64,000 bases of DNA, from contig RPFO01000670.1 of NCBI GenBank assembly GCA_009746045.1, positions 886,454 to 950,453 of the forward strand, written 5' to 3'. Both the position numbers and the translations under genes were made by a program. The notes below the pieces were generated by a model. That model saw nothing but the letters and a program-made list of their open reading frames with translations, was not told where the DNA came from and ran no database searches. Source of the stretch: Mesostigma viride. Taxonomy: Eukaryota > Streptophyta > Mesostigmatophyceae > Mesostigmatales > Mesostigmataceae. Of this stretch, positions 10,077 through 21,381 are shown one piece after another (within the stretch, counting starts at the first letter, position 1; each line of letters opens with the position of its first letter).

Positions 10077-11303
10077 CTGAGGGCGGGCAGCTATGGCTTC
10101 ATTTGCCTTGTCCTCAGTGACCGTGAAGCGCGAGATGAGGCGCTCTAGGTCCGAGCTGATGACGACCGTTGTTGCAGTATTTGCCAACGTGAATGCCTCT
10201 CCAACGGGCTGCATTGGAGGGTAGACTCCTGTCGCCGGCACCATATGGCTGTACGGGGCCGAAGTCCTTCCCCCCCCTGCGGCTGCACACGTGCCCTCAC
10301 GTGCAGGGGTGCTGCCGGCAAGGCGCCCGGAATGGTCAACAGTGTCAACCTCCGCGGTTGTGGCGCCACAGAAGAGGAAGGGGCTCATCGGGTCGCTCAA
10401 GCGGTCGCCAAAGGGGGCGACGGGACCATGGGAGGGGATCAACGTCGTGGTCAAAACGTCAAGATCCTCATAAAACCAATAGTCGGGGCGACGCGACAGG
10501 GCGTCAGGGACCGTGTTGTCAAGGCCCTTGACATATTCGATCTTGAACGGACCGAACTGTGCCAAATATTCAAGCCAACGGGCTTGGCGTGGCGTAAGCG
10601 TGGGCTGCGTCAACAAGTGCGTGAGGGGCCGATGGTCGGTCTGGATGATCAAGCGGTACGGGTCCGCAGGGTCGGGTTCGGCCATGGCCACGTTGAACTG
10701 AGCACCCAGAAGATGGTGCCGCCAAGTATGGCAACAGTACACCACGGCCAACAACTCTTGCTGATGGACCGGGTAATTTCTTTCGGCCGGGATCATCGTC
10801 CGGGAGATATACTCGACCGGTTGGAGACCGAGACCATGGTCTTGGAGCAGCACACCGCCAATAGCAACCTTGCTAGAATCGCTATTGACCACGAATGGCT
10901 TGGTGGGATCCGGAAGGATGAGGACAGGCGAAGTGGCGAGCCTGGCCTTCAGCAGGTCAAAGGCCTGTTGACACAGGCCTGACCATTCCCACAGTACGTC
11001 CTTCTTGAGGAGGTGAGTAAGTGGGGCCGCAATGGTCGCGAAACGCGGGATGAAGCGGCGATAATACGATACCAAGCCCAAGAAGCTGCGCAAGGCGCGA
11101 ACATTCGCGGGAACAGGCCACTGTTGGACGGCGGCGACCTTATCGGGGTCCATGGACACGCCCTTGTCCGAGAGAATGTGGCCTAAAAAGGGGACGCTGC
11201 GGCCTGATTCTACCTTGCTGCGGCGGGCGGACAGTTTATTATCCGCCATGATCTGCAAAACCGCGGCAACATCCTCCAAGTGCTCCTCGAACGTGCGAGA
11301 GAA
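10077..11303 (-). pseudogene. pol: Gypsy-1 RT end and RNase H
   Basis: Begins FSRTFEEHLEDVAAVLQIM just after the insertion and continues through the RT thumb/connection (GLVSYYRRFIPRFATIAAPL) and a Ty3-type RNase H ([44 protein letters not shown]). It ends in the pre-integrase linker RPQSI and is cut off. The upstream half of RT lies at 15812-17191 beyond the insertion, and the two parts fit at the residue following LDDILI. It is not functional as it stands. Confidence 0.85.
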
Positions 11304-12439
11304 AATCGGGGTTCTTTGAACGGAGTTTCTTCTATACGTGAATGCGGGAACAAGAGGCCGCTGGATGAGCGGCTTATAGGTCGTAGTGTTTTCTCGTAGC
11401 TGTTTGGCTAGAGCTTTTGTGATTAGTAGATGCAATATAGTGCATGGTTGAAAAATGAATTAAATTAAATGTGCGTTCCGCGCTTGGGTTGATTATACCC
11501 GGGCGGAACGGGGCGTGAGGTGCAGTGCCCCTGAAAAGAACAACCTACGCATTATTTAATACTAGCCGTGCAGATTCGGGATATTCTACCCCCGGTCTGT
11601 ACGGTTAGCGTCTTACTAGCATCACTGAACATAAGGGTTTAATGACGTCAGTTAGCTAGGGATAAGGGAGGTTTTGCGACTAAAAGCCGCTCTGGCTGGT
11701 TTTGTCGGCCTCTTTCTTTGCTCGTTGTCGTTGCGGCGGCAGCCGCAGCTATGGGTGCTGCGGAGCAAAATCCCAAAAGCACTGGTTGCACCGGCCACTT
11801 GGCCAGTGGTGAGACTTCCAGTTGTTAACCGGCCAGGCGTAGTTCCTCGCCCGGTTAACTAAAAGAAAAGAAAATGATTACCTCCGGTCCGCACCTTTTC
11901 CCCAGCTTGGGGTCTTTGGTGGGCCGGATGCCGTGACAGGTGCTCAACTGTCGCTTGGTCGGCCCAGTGCGCGAGCTGGTGCTCCGTACCTGGGGATGCT
12001 TGCACCCCGGGTTGGAGCCGGATGGCTGGCACTGGCGACCCGTGTCTCGGTCCGCGGCCTGCGGCTTTTTCTTCGGAAATTGCTGCTGGCCAGCAAACTT
12101 TGCAATTGCCTTCCGCCGAGGGGGGGGTGGTTGGGGCTGGGGACGGCGATGGGAAAAGCGCCTAAGCTAGAAATTTTTTCCCCACGCATAGAAACCTCGG
12201 GGGGGAATGCGGTCTTGGCTGCACGGACTCTCGTTCAGCCAGGTGCCTGGGGCTGTGGCCTCGGGCATCCGGGTTGGCGGGGCCTGGGCTAGGTCCACGT
12301 TTTTTCTCGAAGCACCCCGGGTCTATGGGGAGACGGCCATAGCGGTACCGACTCGGGGCCCCGAGAGGGGTCATGATAGGCTGGCCGTGCGCAATCGCAG
12401 TGCAAATGCGCTGGGCCTTTTTGGGCCTGGCCATGCATC

Positions 12440-15113
12440 TGTTGAAAGGCATGTGTGATTATTATGGGGACTTAAATTAATAATTTGTAGGTGGTGAATC
12501 ATTGCCAACTTAAGCGTCAGGAGCCAGGAAAATTATTTATTACGTCCATATGGTGTGGCTTTCCATGGCTACCTCAAGGTAGCGTGTACATTGGTAATTA
12601 TGGTAGGTGAGTGGTGGCGGCGGCCCTGGTATGCGCATGGGCCGACAATGGGTCGATAACGACAGCTGGTATGTTGGAACATGGTGCATGCGCATGCATG
12701 ACTCGGTACGGCATGGTTACTATGACATGCACATGACACAATACTATAATCTGGTGAAGATAGTGACCAATCGTCCTAGTGCCATTGTACAACTTGGCAC
12801 ATAGTCATAGTGTCCGTTCACGTAGGACAAATCCCACTTAGGTACTACTATCCGAGCATATCTATTTGTTAATTAGGGCTCGAATACAACTGCCCGTATT
12901 ATAGATTTCTGCACGGTCAGCATAATGGGCATATTCAAGACAGGATTCTTGACACCCTCCTTGCACATGATGCTGTCTATAAATACAAATGCTAGATCCT
13001 GGGCGAGGGTAGTCGGGTACCTAAGTGGATTCCCTCCTTACACGACACCCTGGTCTTGATATAAAACAGCAAGAAAAATGAGGGCAAGGTTGTGTAGCCC
13101 CATATTGTCACATGGAGTGCGCCACACGAGGGTGGAGCCAAACTGGAAACAGGCTCTTAAACTGTAAAGACTGGTTGCTCAGTGTTGAGTCTGGATGCAG
13201 ACTGTAGCCGGTACTGGTTGATGCCAGGGTTGCAGCTGGAAACGTTGGGTACTGGTAGCTGCTGGTAAACCGGTGACGTCAGCTGTTGTGTGTGCACACA
13301 CGATCTATGCTGTGTGTGGGTACAGTTTCTTGTGTGGTGCTGGTAGTGCTACTTTGACTTGTTTGCCAACAGGGTTTGGTGCAACTTACTGCAACTACTA
13401 CAAGGTGAACTGTGACGTGAGGATGTAGAGCTGGTTGCTGGACTGCTACTTGCTAGCTAGACAAGTGCGTGCAGCTGACTGCAGCTACTATCTACTCTAC
13501 GCCTGTGGTGGAGAGTCATGCATGTGCTGCTGGGTGCTACTACTTCTCCTTGCTGGCTAGGCAAGTGTGGGTAGCTGCCTGCATGGACTATGCAGTGTAC
13601 TCTGTTCCTGCTGGTGTTGCCTGCTGTGCTTGTTGATGCCAGTGTGATGGTGCTGATGGGACTGTGCTGTTACTGCTGCTTACATTATGGGGCAATTGGT
13701 TGCCAGGGTGTCTAGTGCTGGCACGTGATAATGCAACTAGCTGTTACTGCTGCTAGTGGTGCCTGCAACTAGTTAAATGTGACTGAATTATAAAACTGCA
13801 ACTAGTGCTGAAAACAACGTGGGGGTTAGTGAGCACCCTCCTTAGTGTGGTGTGCAGCTGTGTCAGCAGGCTGGCCTTGAGAGCAGGACCCAGGGAATGT
13901 TCCCTTTTTTCTTGGAAACTTGGAGCATGGCAGGCTCTGGGCTCTTGAAGTGATGACCGTTTAAAAAGAATTCCGGTTTAAAAGAATGCGCCCAAAAGAA
14001 TGTTGATGCCACGCGAAATGGTGCCGGTACAAAAGAAAGACCGGTTCTCATGAAAAATTCTTGAGGTAAACAGCTCCGCCGATTTCTCGTCGATGCTCAC
14101 AGCTCGCGCGGCTCAGTGGGAGCCCGTCAGTGACCCCGCGCCGATTGAACGCACTGCACTCGGCCAAAAATGTGCTGCCAGGTAAAAAATCACTGGCGCT
14201 GCCTGGAACCAGAGCCGGCACCTTTTGAGTGCCAGGCTTCAGTGCCGACGTCCCCATCACCGAAATGTTGGCGTTTGATCAGTTTCGGGCATATATAAGT
14301 ATAAAAGCGTAGATCTGGCCTGCGCACCGGAGCTTGGGAAATTCTTGACGGATTTTCGCGACGGTAGGTGTCACCCCGAACATTTGGTGTTACCACACGT
14401 TGAAGTAAGTCGATTGAAAGCCTTGAATTTCACGGTAGCATCTGCGCCATAATGATCATGGTCGTATCAAGTACAAGAATTCGACCAAGCTGCTCCGTAT
14501 ATGAAAATATAAACTATGATCAAGGCGCTCAATAAAATGTGAGCTGCCGCTTAGAGGTTGGTTAATTCCCTTGAAAGATCTTGCCCCGGACCTCCGATAC
14601 CATGTTAAAAGGCATGTGTGATTATTATGGGGACTTAAATTAATAATTTGTAGGTGGTGAATCATTGCCAACTTAAGCGTCAGGAGCCAGGAAAATTATT
14701 TATTACGTCCATATGGTGTGGCTTTCCATGGCTACCTCAAGGTAGCGTGTACATTGGTAAGTATGGTAGGTGAGTGGTGGCGGCGGCCCTGGTATGCGCA
14801 TGGGCCGACAATGGGTCGATAACGACAGCTGGTATGTTGGAACATGGTGCATGCGCATGCATGACTCGGTACGGCATGGTATGACATGCACATGACACAA
14901 TACTATAATCTGGTGAAGATAGTGACCAATCGTCCTAGTGCCATTGTACAACTTGGCACATAGTCATAGTGTCCGTTCACGTAGGACAAATCCCACTTAG
15001 GTACTACTATCCGAGCATATCTATTTGTTAATTAGGGCTCGAATACAACTGCCCGTATTATAGATTTCTGCACGGTCAGCATAATGGGCATATTCAAGAC
15101 AGGATTCTTGACA
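12440..15113 (-). mobile_element. Intact non-autonomous LTR retrotransposon (TRIM/LARD-like)
   Basis: LTRs at 12440-12954 (515 bp) and 14603-15113 (511 bp) differ by only a few changes, begin TG and end CA, and are flanked by a perfect 5 bp duplication GCATC (12435-12439 and 15114-15118). On the minus strand the 5' LTR is followed by a primer-binding site and the 3' LTR is preceded by a purine tract (12955-12966). The 1.65 kb interior has no gag or pol, so it must have been moved by another element's proteins. Confidence 0.92.
14591..14602 (-). other. Primer-binding site, initiator Met tRNA type
   Basis: Minus-strand TGGTATCGGAGG directly follows the 5' LTR. It resembles the usual TGGTATCAGAGC complement of the initiator tRNA-Met 3' end. 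It fixes the element's orientation. Confidence 0.8.
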
Positions 15114-15811
15114 GCATCCACAGCCGCCGGGCACACGCCTCCCGATGTGGGGGGGCTCCCGTTTTGCGGCAGGGCGGTCACTTGTGACAACGAGCAAGGT
15201 GGAGTGCGGCTTCAAGGGAAAGCCAGGGCGGGGGTGATTGGGCAACGTACTTCATGAAGGGCCTTGAACGGCGTGCCTCCGGGCATGTCAATTAGTGTCA
15301 CATGTATGCTTCCACTTATTGTTTTAATGAAGATGCTGGTTTTTGTGGGAGCTACGTGGGACATGAATCGGGGTTCTTTGAACGGAGTTTCTTCTATACG
15401 TGAATGCGGGAACAAGAGGCCGCTGGATGAGCGGCTTATAGGTCGTAGTGTTTTCTCGTAGCTGTTTGGCTAGAGCTTTTGTGATTAGTAGATGCAATAT
15501 AGTGCATGGTTGAAAAATGAATTAAATTAAATGTGCGTTCCGCGCTTGGGTTGATTATACCCGGGCGGAACGGGGCGTGAGGTGCAGTGCCCCTGAAAAG
15601 AACAACCTACGCATTATTTAATACTAGCCGTGCAGATTCGGGATATTCTACCCCCGGTCTGTACGGTTAGCGTCTTACTAGCATCACTGAACATAAGGGT
15701 TTAATGACGTCAGTTAGCTGCATGGGCATGTCAATTAGTGTCACATGTATGCTTCCACTTATTGTTTTAATGAAGATGCTGGTTTTTGTGGGAGCTACGT
15801 GGGACATGAAT

Positions 15812-16165
15812 GAGGATGTCATCCAAGTAGATGGCCACGCAGGTGCGTTTGTACGGCTGCGTCCCCGGGTCCCACGGGATAGTCGGGTCGCGCAGGTCTG
15901 CCGAGACCTGGGGCAGCCGACTAGTGCCCATCACCGACCTAAAGAGGTGGTTCATGAGCATCTGAAAAGAGGCAGGGCTGTTACACAAGCCCACGGCCGC
16001 CACGCGGAATTGGTAATGGCCAAAAGGCGTGGCAAAGGCTGTTTTATGGCAATCTTCGGGGGCGATCCGAAGTTGCCAAAAACCGTCTGCACAATCGAGC
16101 ACCGTAAAGTACTTTGCGCCCTCCACCTTATATATCATCGATGCGGGGGAGGGGATACTTGGACT
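15812..16165 (-). pseudogene. pol: Gypsy-1 RT catalytic core
   Basis: Encodes VEGAKYFTVLDCADGFWQLRI (first catalytic Asp), FGHYQFRVAAVGLCNSPASFQ and IYLDDILI (YLDD-type active site), then is broken by the insertion at 15811. Upstream a 10-base unit (GATCGCATAT) occurs three times at about 16171-16200. The added 20 bases destroy the frame between this part and the preceding RT segment. Confidence 0.88.
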
Positions 16166-17191
16166 TCACGGTGATCGCATATGATCGCATATGATCGCAT
16201 TGAGTTTGCGATAATCCGTAACCAGACGCCACTTCCCATTGGGTTTGGGCACCAGCAACACGCCCGCGCTGTAAGGGCTATTGCTGGGCTCGATCAAGCC
16301 GGCCTCCAACAAGCCGACCAAGATCTTCTTGAGCTCTGCCAACTCCACGGGCCCCATGCGAAAAATGGGTGAGGTGGTAGGTGGGTGCCCCTCCTGCAAA
16401 TGAATGCGGTGGAGCACCGGTCTGGCCGGGGGAAACGTAGGTGTTTTCTCCTCAAACACGGCTGAATACTGATCGAGCACTGCGTTGAGTCGTTTCACCT
16501 CGTCTTCCGACAAGTCCATGCCAAGCGAGTTTAACAAAACTCCAGCCTGTGCATGCTGGGCGCTGGGCCCGCGCGCGTGGGCAAGGGCGTCCAGACGAAT
16601 GGAGTAAACGGGAGGAGGCTGCCGGGCTCTCATCATCCGCTTGAACTCCCTTTTGGACATGAGAATGTCCGCAAGGCGACGACGGTCACTCTTGAGGGCA
16701 GGCGTGTCATCGGTGATGGTCATGCCGTTGGCCGCATACTGCCGCTCAGGTAACCAGAATGACCCATCTGGGAAGTGGGTAACCATGGTACCAAAAGAGA
16801 CGGTCACCTTGGATATGTGCAGCCAGTCAATCCCTAGGATGATATCAGCCGCTTGTAAGGGAATGACCGTGGCGCGAATGGGCACGCTGGTGCCTTGTAC
16901 GATAGGGGCCAAGTCCGCATAGCCCGGGGATGGCTGAGTGTAGCCATCCGAGTATCGCACGCGCCGAGCAATGGTATGGGGAGTCGGGGTTACTCCCAGG
17001 CGCTGCACTATGGCCTCACTGACGAAGGTGGTAGCCGCACCACTGTCAATGAGGACCTTGATGCCCTCCAAACAACGCCCAGAGCCCTGGGGGTCTGGTA
17101 GGCTTCCAGTGAAGAGGAGTAGTTGCCGCGGGCCTTCGCTAGGCTCCGCTTGCCATTCCTGGGTCTCTGTCACCACATTACATGGTAACAA
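16166..17191 (-). pseudogene. pol: Gypsy-1 protease and N-terminal RT
   Basis: Aspartic protease with VLIDSGAATTF (active-site DSG) and IILGIDWL, followed by the RT start: FRMGPVELAELKKIL, EPSNSPYSAGVLLVPKPNGKWRLVTDYRKLNAI. The frame then runs into the 10-base triplication and stops. Gag ends 60 bases upstream in a different frame, so pol would need frameshifting or separate initiation. Confidence 0.88.
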
Positions 17192-17250
17192 AACGTGGGC
17201 GACTTGTTCATGGCCGGGTAAGGTGTCGCCCGGAGTGCCCTCCCGGCCTC

Positions 17251-19125
17251 TCAGTCCAACGCCTCTCCTGCAGGCCCCTCGTCCACCGGTGTGCCTCGCA
17301 GGTGGCCGGATGCGGCCGCGGAAGAGCCATCATCAGGCTCGGCCGCGTCTGCGGCATCCAGTTGGTTGAGGGCATGCCCAGCTTGCTGGTAGGCGCTTGG
17401 GGGCGCCTTGGGTTGTTGGTACAGCCGGGGCTGTTGGCGCGCTTGTTGCAAGCGTCGGGCACGCTCACCCGCACTGGGAGCTGTGCGCATATTTCGCGCC
17501 GGTGGTGGCCTCGAGGCCATTTGCGGGGAGGCCGCTTGGAAATTGTTGCGTTGCACAGGCGGGGCCTGGTCCAGCGGAGGGAGATCAGGGCACTCACGTT
17601 TGATGTGCCCCACGCGGTTGCAGTGGTAGCACTGAATCCGGGAAGTGTCCAAGGCATTAATGTCCAGGACCTCGCACTGTAGCTCATCCACCCACACGGG
17701 GGCGAATCCCAGCTCATTGAGTTCCAGTGCATTCACGCGGGGTTTTGGGGTCCGCTGCACCAAGGGAGCTATCTCCGCTAGGTAGGTCTTGATGTCCTGC
17801 AGGTTCCATTGAGCCCAGGAGAGGTGGGCGAATTTCCGCTTCACCTCATCCCGGAATTCGGGTTGCAAGCCCTCATAGAACCTTGCCAAGGCTTCTGGGC
17901 CCATCAGGTCATCAACCCGCCCAGCTAGAAGCTCGAACTTGGTCATATATTCCCGATAGCTCAGGTTCCCCTGCTTGAACGCCCCAAAAGCCTCCCGGTC
18001 CAGCTTGTCTTGGTCGGGTGGCAGGTACTTGGCCCGTGCTCGCCGAAATAATTCAGCCAAGCTGCTGGGGAAGCCATTGGCCAGGGCGCTTTCGCAATGG
18101 AGAGCTTGTCTCACATCGGGAGCCAGTGCCTCGCTGGACACCAGCTTGACCTTGATATCCTCGTCCAAGAGCTTGCGATTGTATGTCTCCCAGATGTCGA
18201 TCTTCTGAGACACTGCAATCTCCCAAGCCTCAAACTCTTGGTACGAGCAGTCGGGTTTAAACTTGGGAATATCCGACAGCTTGGGCAACGGTGGTAGTCG
18301 CCCTGCATTGTGAGTATCATCGTCATGATGGCCCATGATACTCGCGGGTCTCCCGGGCCTGGCCACACCTTGCGAGGTGTGCCCACGCGGGTAACCTGCC
18401 GGGGGGCTGCACTCATCCTCACCCGGGTGCTCATACCCATGTGGGTAGTGGGCGCGGCTTGCATAATGATGGGCGGCGGTGGCCGCTGGGTGCTGCGCTC
18501 GTGGGTCACCCGGAGCCAGGCGGTCGTATGCTGAGTTGGGGAGGGGAATCGCCTCCCCTGCGACCCCGAAGGAAGACCGACCGGTCCGTGCGGTGCCCTG
18601 GCCCTGCCCAGCCATATTTGGCGAGGCATGGCCGAAGGGGCTAGCCCCAAGGGGTCCAGGCGCATGATAGGACGCCCGATTCGCAGCGCGGCGAGACCGC
18701 GATCGGCTATCATACAAGGGTGGCGCCGGGGCGCTGCTGGGCCAAGTGGCCAATGTAGGTTGCGGCAGCACCGTAGGCAGGGCCCCACTCCTACCGTAGT
18801 GCAGGGTAACATTATTCCCCTGCGCCCCCGCGCCGGCTCCTACACCAAGGGCCGGACCCGCCGACAATCCCGCGATGGATGTTCCACTTGGTGGTCCATT
18901 AAGGGGATTCACTACAGGGCTACCAGGTGGTGCACCGGCAGCCGCCGAGGAATTCCCTCCCAAACGTGGGGTTTGTGCTGGGGATGACCCCCTAGAGCCA
19001 CGCTCACTACTCGGGCGTGAGTGATTTTGGGTAGCTCTCTCTGCCGCCTCGAGTGCTGCCACGAGGGAAGGGGCAGGAGAGAAGCGATGGGCCTCTCGTC
19101 GCCCTCGCTCAATACCGTCAGCCAT
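17251..19125 (-). CDS. gag: Gypsy-1 Gag
   Basis: An intact 624-codon ORF starting MADGIERGRREAHRF. The first half is Pro/Gly/Ala/Arg-rich and low in complexity. The middle (about residues 290-490) has the capsid-like retrotransposon-gag region, including YLPPDQDKLDREAFGAFKQ and LSYREYMTKFELLAGRVDD. A CCHC zinc knuckle, CYHCNRVGHIKREC, lies near residue 510, and a Gln/Ala-rich acidic tail follows. Gag assembles the particle and binds RNA. It is the only full-length retroelement gene of this copy; pol is badly broken. Confidence 0.9.
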   Translation of the reverse strand: MADGIERGRREAHRFSPAPSLVAALEAAERATQNHSRPSSERGSRGSSPAQTPRLGGNSSAAAGAPPGSPVVNPLNGPPSGTSIAGLSAGPALGVGAGAGAQGNNVTLHYGRSGALPTVLPQPTLATWPSSAPAPPLYDSRSRSRRAANRASYHAPGPLGASPFGHASPNMAGQGQGTARTGRSSFGVAGEAIPLPNSAYDRLAPGDPRAQHPAATAAHHYASRAHYPHGYEHPGEDECSPPAGYPRGHTSQGVARPGRPASIMGHHDDDTHNAGRLPPLPKLSDIPKFKPDCSYQEFEAWEIAVSQKIDIWETYNRKLLDEDIKVKLVSSEALAPDVRQALHCESALANGFPSSLAELFRRARAKYLPPDQDKLDREAFGAFKQGNLSYREYMTKFELLAGRVDDLMGPEALARFYEGLQPEFRDEVKRKFAHLSWAQWNLQDIKTYLAEIAPLVQRTPKPRVNALELNELGFAPVWVDELQCEVLDINALDTSRIQCYHCNRVGHIKRECPDLPPLDQAPPVQRNNFQAASPQMASRPPPARNMRTAPSAGERARRLQQARQQPRLYQQPKAPPSAYQQAGHALNQLDAADAAEPDDGSSAAASGHLRGTPVDEGPAGEALD

Positions 19126-19584
19126 CGCGTGGTGGCTGGTACAGTGTGAAACAATGTGCCTTTAGTCACCTTGGCGGGATGACAAATTAAGCACAAAAAG
19201 TACGTCAATTAAAGGACGTGAGATATTACTGCAGCTTGCCGGAGCTGACAGTAAGTATCCCAGATATAGGGTGTGAGGCAATGGCCAAGACGCCAAACAA
19301 TGCGTGAAATTGCAACCCACAAAGCGTTTCCGTTTAAAGCACGCAATATAAGGAGATTCGTTTCCGGACGAATCCCTTAGGTCAACCGGACAAGGCCAGG
19401 TTGGGGCATGCAAGAACCGCAATATGGGTAACGGGTATGGGCAGTTAGGATTGTGGGGATCCGACCCCCACAATGAATTACTGCAAGCGGAATTAGTAAG
19501 GGTTCCGGCCCTTATATAATTCCGTTGCTGATCCGGATCAGATTACAGAAAAACGGGACGGGATAGAGGCCACTAGGAAAGTTT

Positions 19585-19596
19585 CCTCCGATACCA
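19585..19596 (-). other. Gypsy-1 primer-binding site
   Basis: Minus-strand TGGTATCGGAGG, identical to the site of the element at 12440-15113, lies about 460 bases upstream of gag. The 5' LTR should end just above 19596, although its last bases (TTAAAC) are not the usual CA. Confidence 0.6.
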
Positions 19597-19605
19597 GTTT
19601 AACAC

Positions 19606-20009
19606 GTATGGCTATATAAAATAGCGCCTTAAGGATTGAGAACGAATGCGAAAGACCTTTGATTTCCTATGCGTCACAGCGCACGATGGTGGCTTAAGAA
19701 TACTCGTCACACAATACGAATAAGCTCAAACCCGGAAAACCGGTTTCGTATATTACAATGTCACCACACAGATTAAAACACTCAAGTGCGGGAAGACTTA
19801 CACCCAGTATGGCTATTTAAAATAGCGCCTTAAGGATTGAGAACGAATGCGAAAGACCTTTGATTTCCTATGCGTCACAGCGCACGATGGTGGCTTAAGA
19901 ATACTCGTCACACAATACGAATAAGCTCAAACCCGGAAAACCGGTTTCGTATATTACAATGTCACCACACAGATTAAAACACTCAATGCGGGAAGACTTA
20001 CACCCAGTA
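19606..20009 (-). repeat. 201 bp tandem duplication in the presumed Gypsy-1 5' LTR
   Basis: Units 19606-19806 and 19807-20009 are nearly identical. Each carries a TATA-like GCTATATAAAAT / GCTATTTAAAAT string. Duplicated promoter segments are common in LTRs; the LTR start was not found. Confidence 0.75.
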
Positions 20010-20504
20010 GGCGAGGGATTCACACTCGAGCCCACAGGAGATTTACACTCCAGGATTAAGCGATGGTAAATAATCTGTAGAGCAACGTGGTAAATTACGA
20101 TACAAGGTCCGGATTGCTGGCATAGCTCGTGCCTTCCTATTTTGTCCCTTCGTCCCCGTTGGCGGCTGCGCCTGGCGCTGCCAACCAGGCATGACGTGAG
20201 GTCCGCGGGGACGGGCTTCTCGAACCGTCTAGAACACATTAAAGACCAGTACGGCTAGAGGCCTCTCCTGAAAAATATCCAAATGTCCATAGGTACCATC
20301 ATAACGCATGTGCAGTGCCACTTGGCTGTCCCGTAACTCCCGTTCAGGCGCTAGGTCTGCCTACGGCGCAAAGGCCAAGTTCGTCAGCAAAACTTCTATG
20401 CACTTACTTCCACACGGATTGCCTCGGCTGTAAACTATACTATGGCCTCGGCACTGGCGCCGGATTACGGTCGGCGCCGATCGACCGGGACGGATAATTT
20501 ATAT
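20010..20504. other. Gene-free stretch between Gypsy-1 and Gypsy-2
   Basis: I see no gene. It probably holds the outer LTR sequence of Gypsy-1 and/or the 3' LTR of Gypsy-2, but no repeat pair proves this. Confidence 0.3.
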
Positions 20505-20693
20505 TTACCACAAACGGCATGTTGCATCCGTGCAACACGGCTCAGGGGACTCTGGATCGGGCATCTCCAGGTCGACTAACTCCTCGCTCTGCACCCCCTC
20601 TGCATCAGGTATGTCGGTATCTGCTGCCTCCGCGGCACTGGAAGTCGGGTATCTGGGGAGCGCCTCAGCGGCGTCCCCCTGCATATGCAACAC
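20505..20693 (-). CDS. Small acidic ORF downstream of Gypsy-2 pol
   Basis: A 62-residue ORF, Glu/Asp/Pro-rich, starting MLHMQGDAAEALPRY. A CAG preceded by a T-rich tract lies at its start and could be a splice acceptor. Its position after pol parallels the 3' ORF of Gypsy-3, but no sequence similarity is evident. It may be a chance ORF. Confidence 0.25.
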   Translation of the reverse strand: MLHMQGDAAEALPRYPTSSAAEAADTDIPDAEGVQSEELVDLEMPDPESPEPCCTDATCRLW

Positions 20694-20785
20694 ACAACAA
20701 CGGAGGCATCAGCCGACGTGCACCTTGATACCTGGCTCACACACCACGGTCCCTCACCCTCACTTCCTGCATCGTGTGGAGTCCT

Positions 20786-21381
20786 CTATCGTAAGTGGTG
20801 CGTCTTCTTGTACGCTTCTATAAACGAGCGCACCCGGCTAACTCCGTCGCGGTGCGCCACTGAGGAGTCCTCTGGCTCATGCTGTGCAAATCTCCATCGC
20901 ACGCGATATTGTCTTTGGACCCCGCGTCCTCGCTTGACGTCCCGGTGCCTCACAATCTCCGCCACCTCGTCCTCCTGTTCCACTGTTCCCCCGTGTTTGG
21001 GTTGAACTCCAGCGGGGCTGGGGGATTCACCCGGCCCTGGATGGTGTTCTGGTGATACTGTACAGCTTGAGCTGCATGGTCGCGATGGAACCGGTTGGAT
21101 GTGAGGTTCCACGACACAGGGACGTCCACTTGGAACATGACCTCGTCGAACTTGTCAAGGACCTTGTAGGGGCCCAGGAACATGGGTCGGAGCTTAGTCT
21201 TCAGCTCCTTCTCCACCTTATGAGCAAACCGTCCGATCTGCGGGCCCTCCACCAGGACCCAGTCGCCCACCTCAATGGGCGGTGTCCGAGCATCCCGCTT
21301 CCCTGCTGTTCTGGCCATGTACCGCTCTGCCGCTGCTCGATATCCCTGGACGGCGCTATTATGCGCCTGATGCATATGCAT
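20786..21381 (-). pseudogene. pol: Gypsy-2 integrase C-terminus and chromodomain
   Basis: One frame carries the post-integrase domain typical of chromoviruses (EVGDWVLVEGPQIGRFAHK, LRPMFLGPYKVLDKF). The next frame carries a chromodomain: EIVRHRDVKRGRGVQRQYRV followed by VRSFIEAYKK. Chromodomains on Gypsy integrases tether integration to marked chromatin. A frameshift near 20990-21000 separates the two parts. The same pair of domains occurs in Gypsy-3. Confidence 0.85.

Larger units (their letters stand above)
11304..15811. mobile_element. Tandem pair of an unknown element (E and deleted E') inside Gypsy-1 RT
   Basis: The insertion splits the codons just after the RT catalytic LDDIL. It consists of E (11307-15365), AAT, then E' (15369-15808), with AAT on both outer sides (11304-11306 and 15809-15811). 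E' keeps the first 351 bases (11307-11657 = 15369-15719) and the last about 85 bases (15282-15365 = 15724-15808) but lacks the middle. No coding motif was recognised. Its first bases, CGGGGTTCTTTGAAC, resemble the 5' end of the DIRS-like element at 54869. E also carries an LTR element insertion. Confidence 0.75.
10077..20009 (-). mobile_element. Gypsy-1 chromovirus-type retrotransposon, interrupted and 3'-truncated
   Basis: On the minus strand, from high to low coordinates: LTR-like region, primer-binding site, gag, protease, RT core, a 4.5 kb insertion (11304-15811), RT end and RNase H. The integrase and 3' LTR are missing because the element stops at about 10077 against a TACG-rich transposon end. 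Confidence 0.85.

Noticed and set aside
10193..10982. Plus-strand ORFs opposite the Gypsy-1 RNase H
   Set aside because: They are antisense shadows of a clear minus-strand pol; no motifs of their own.
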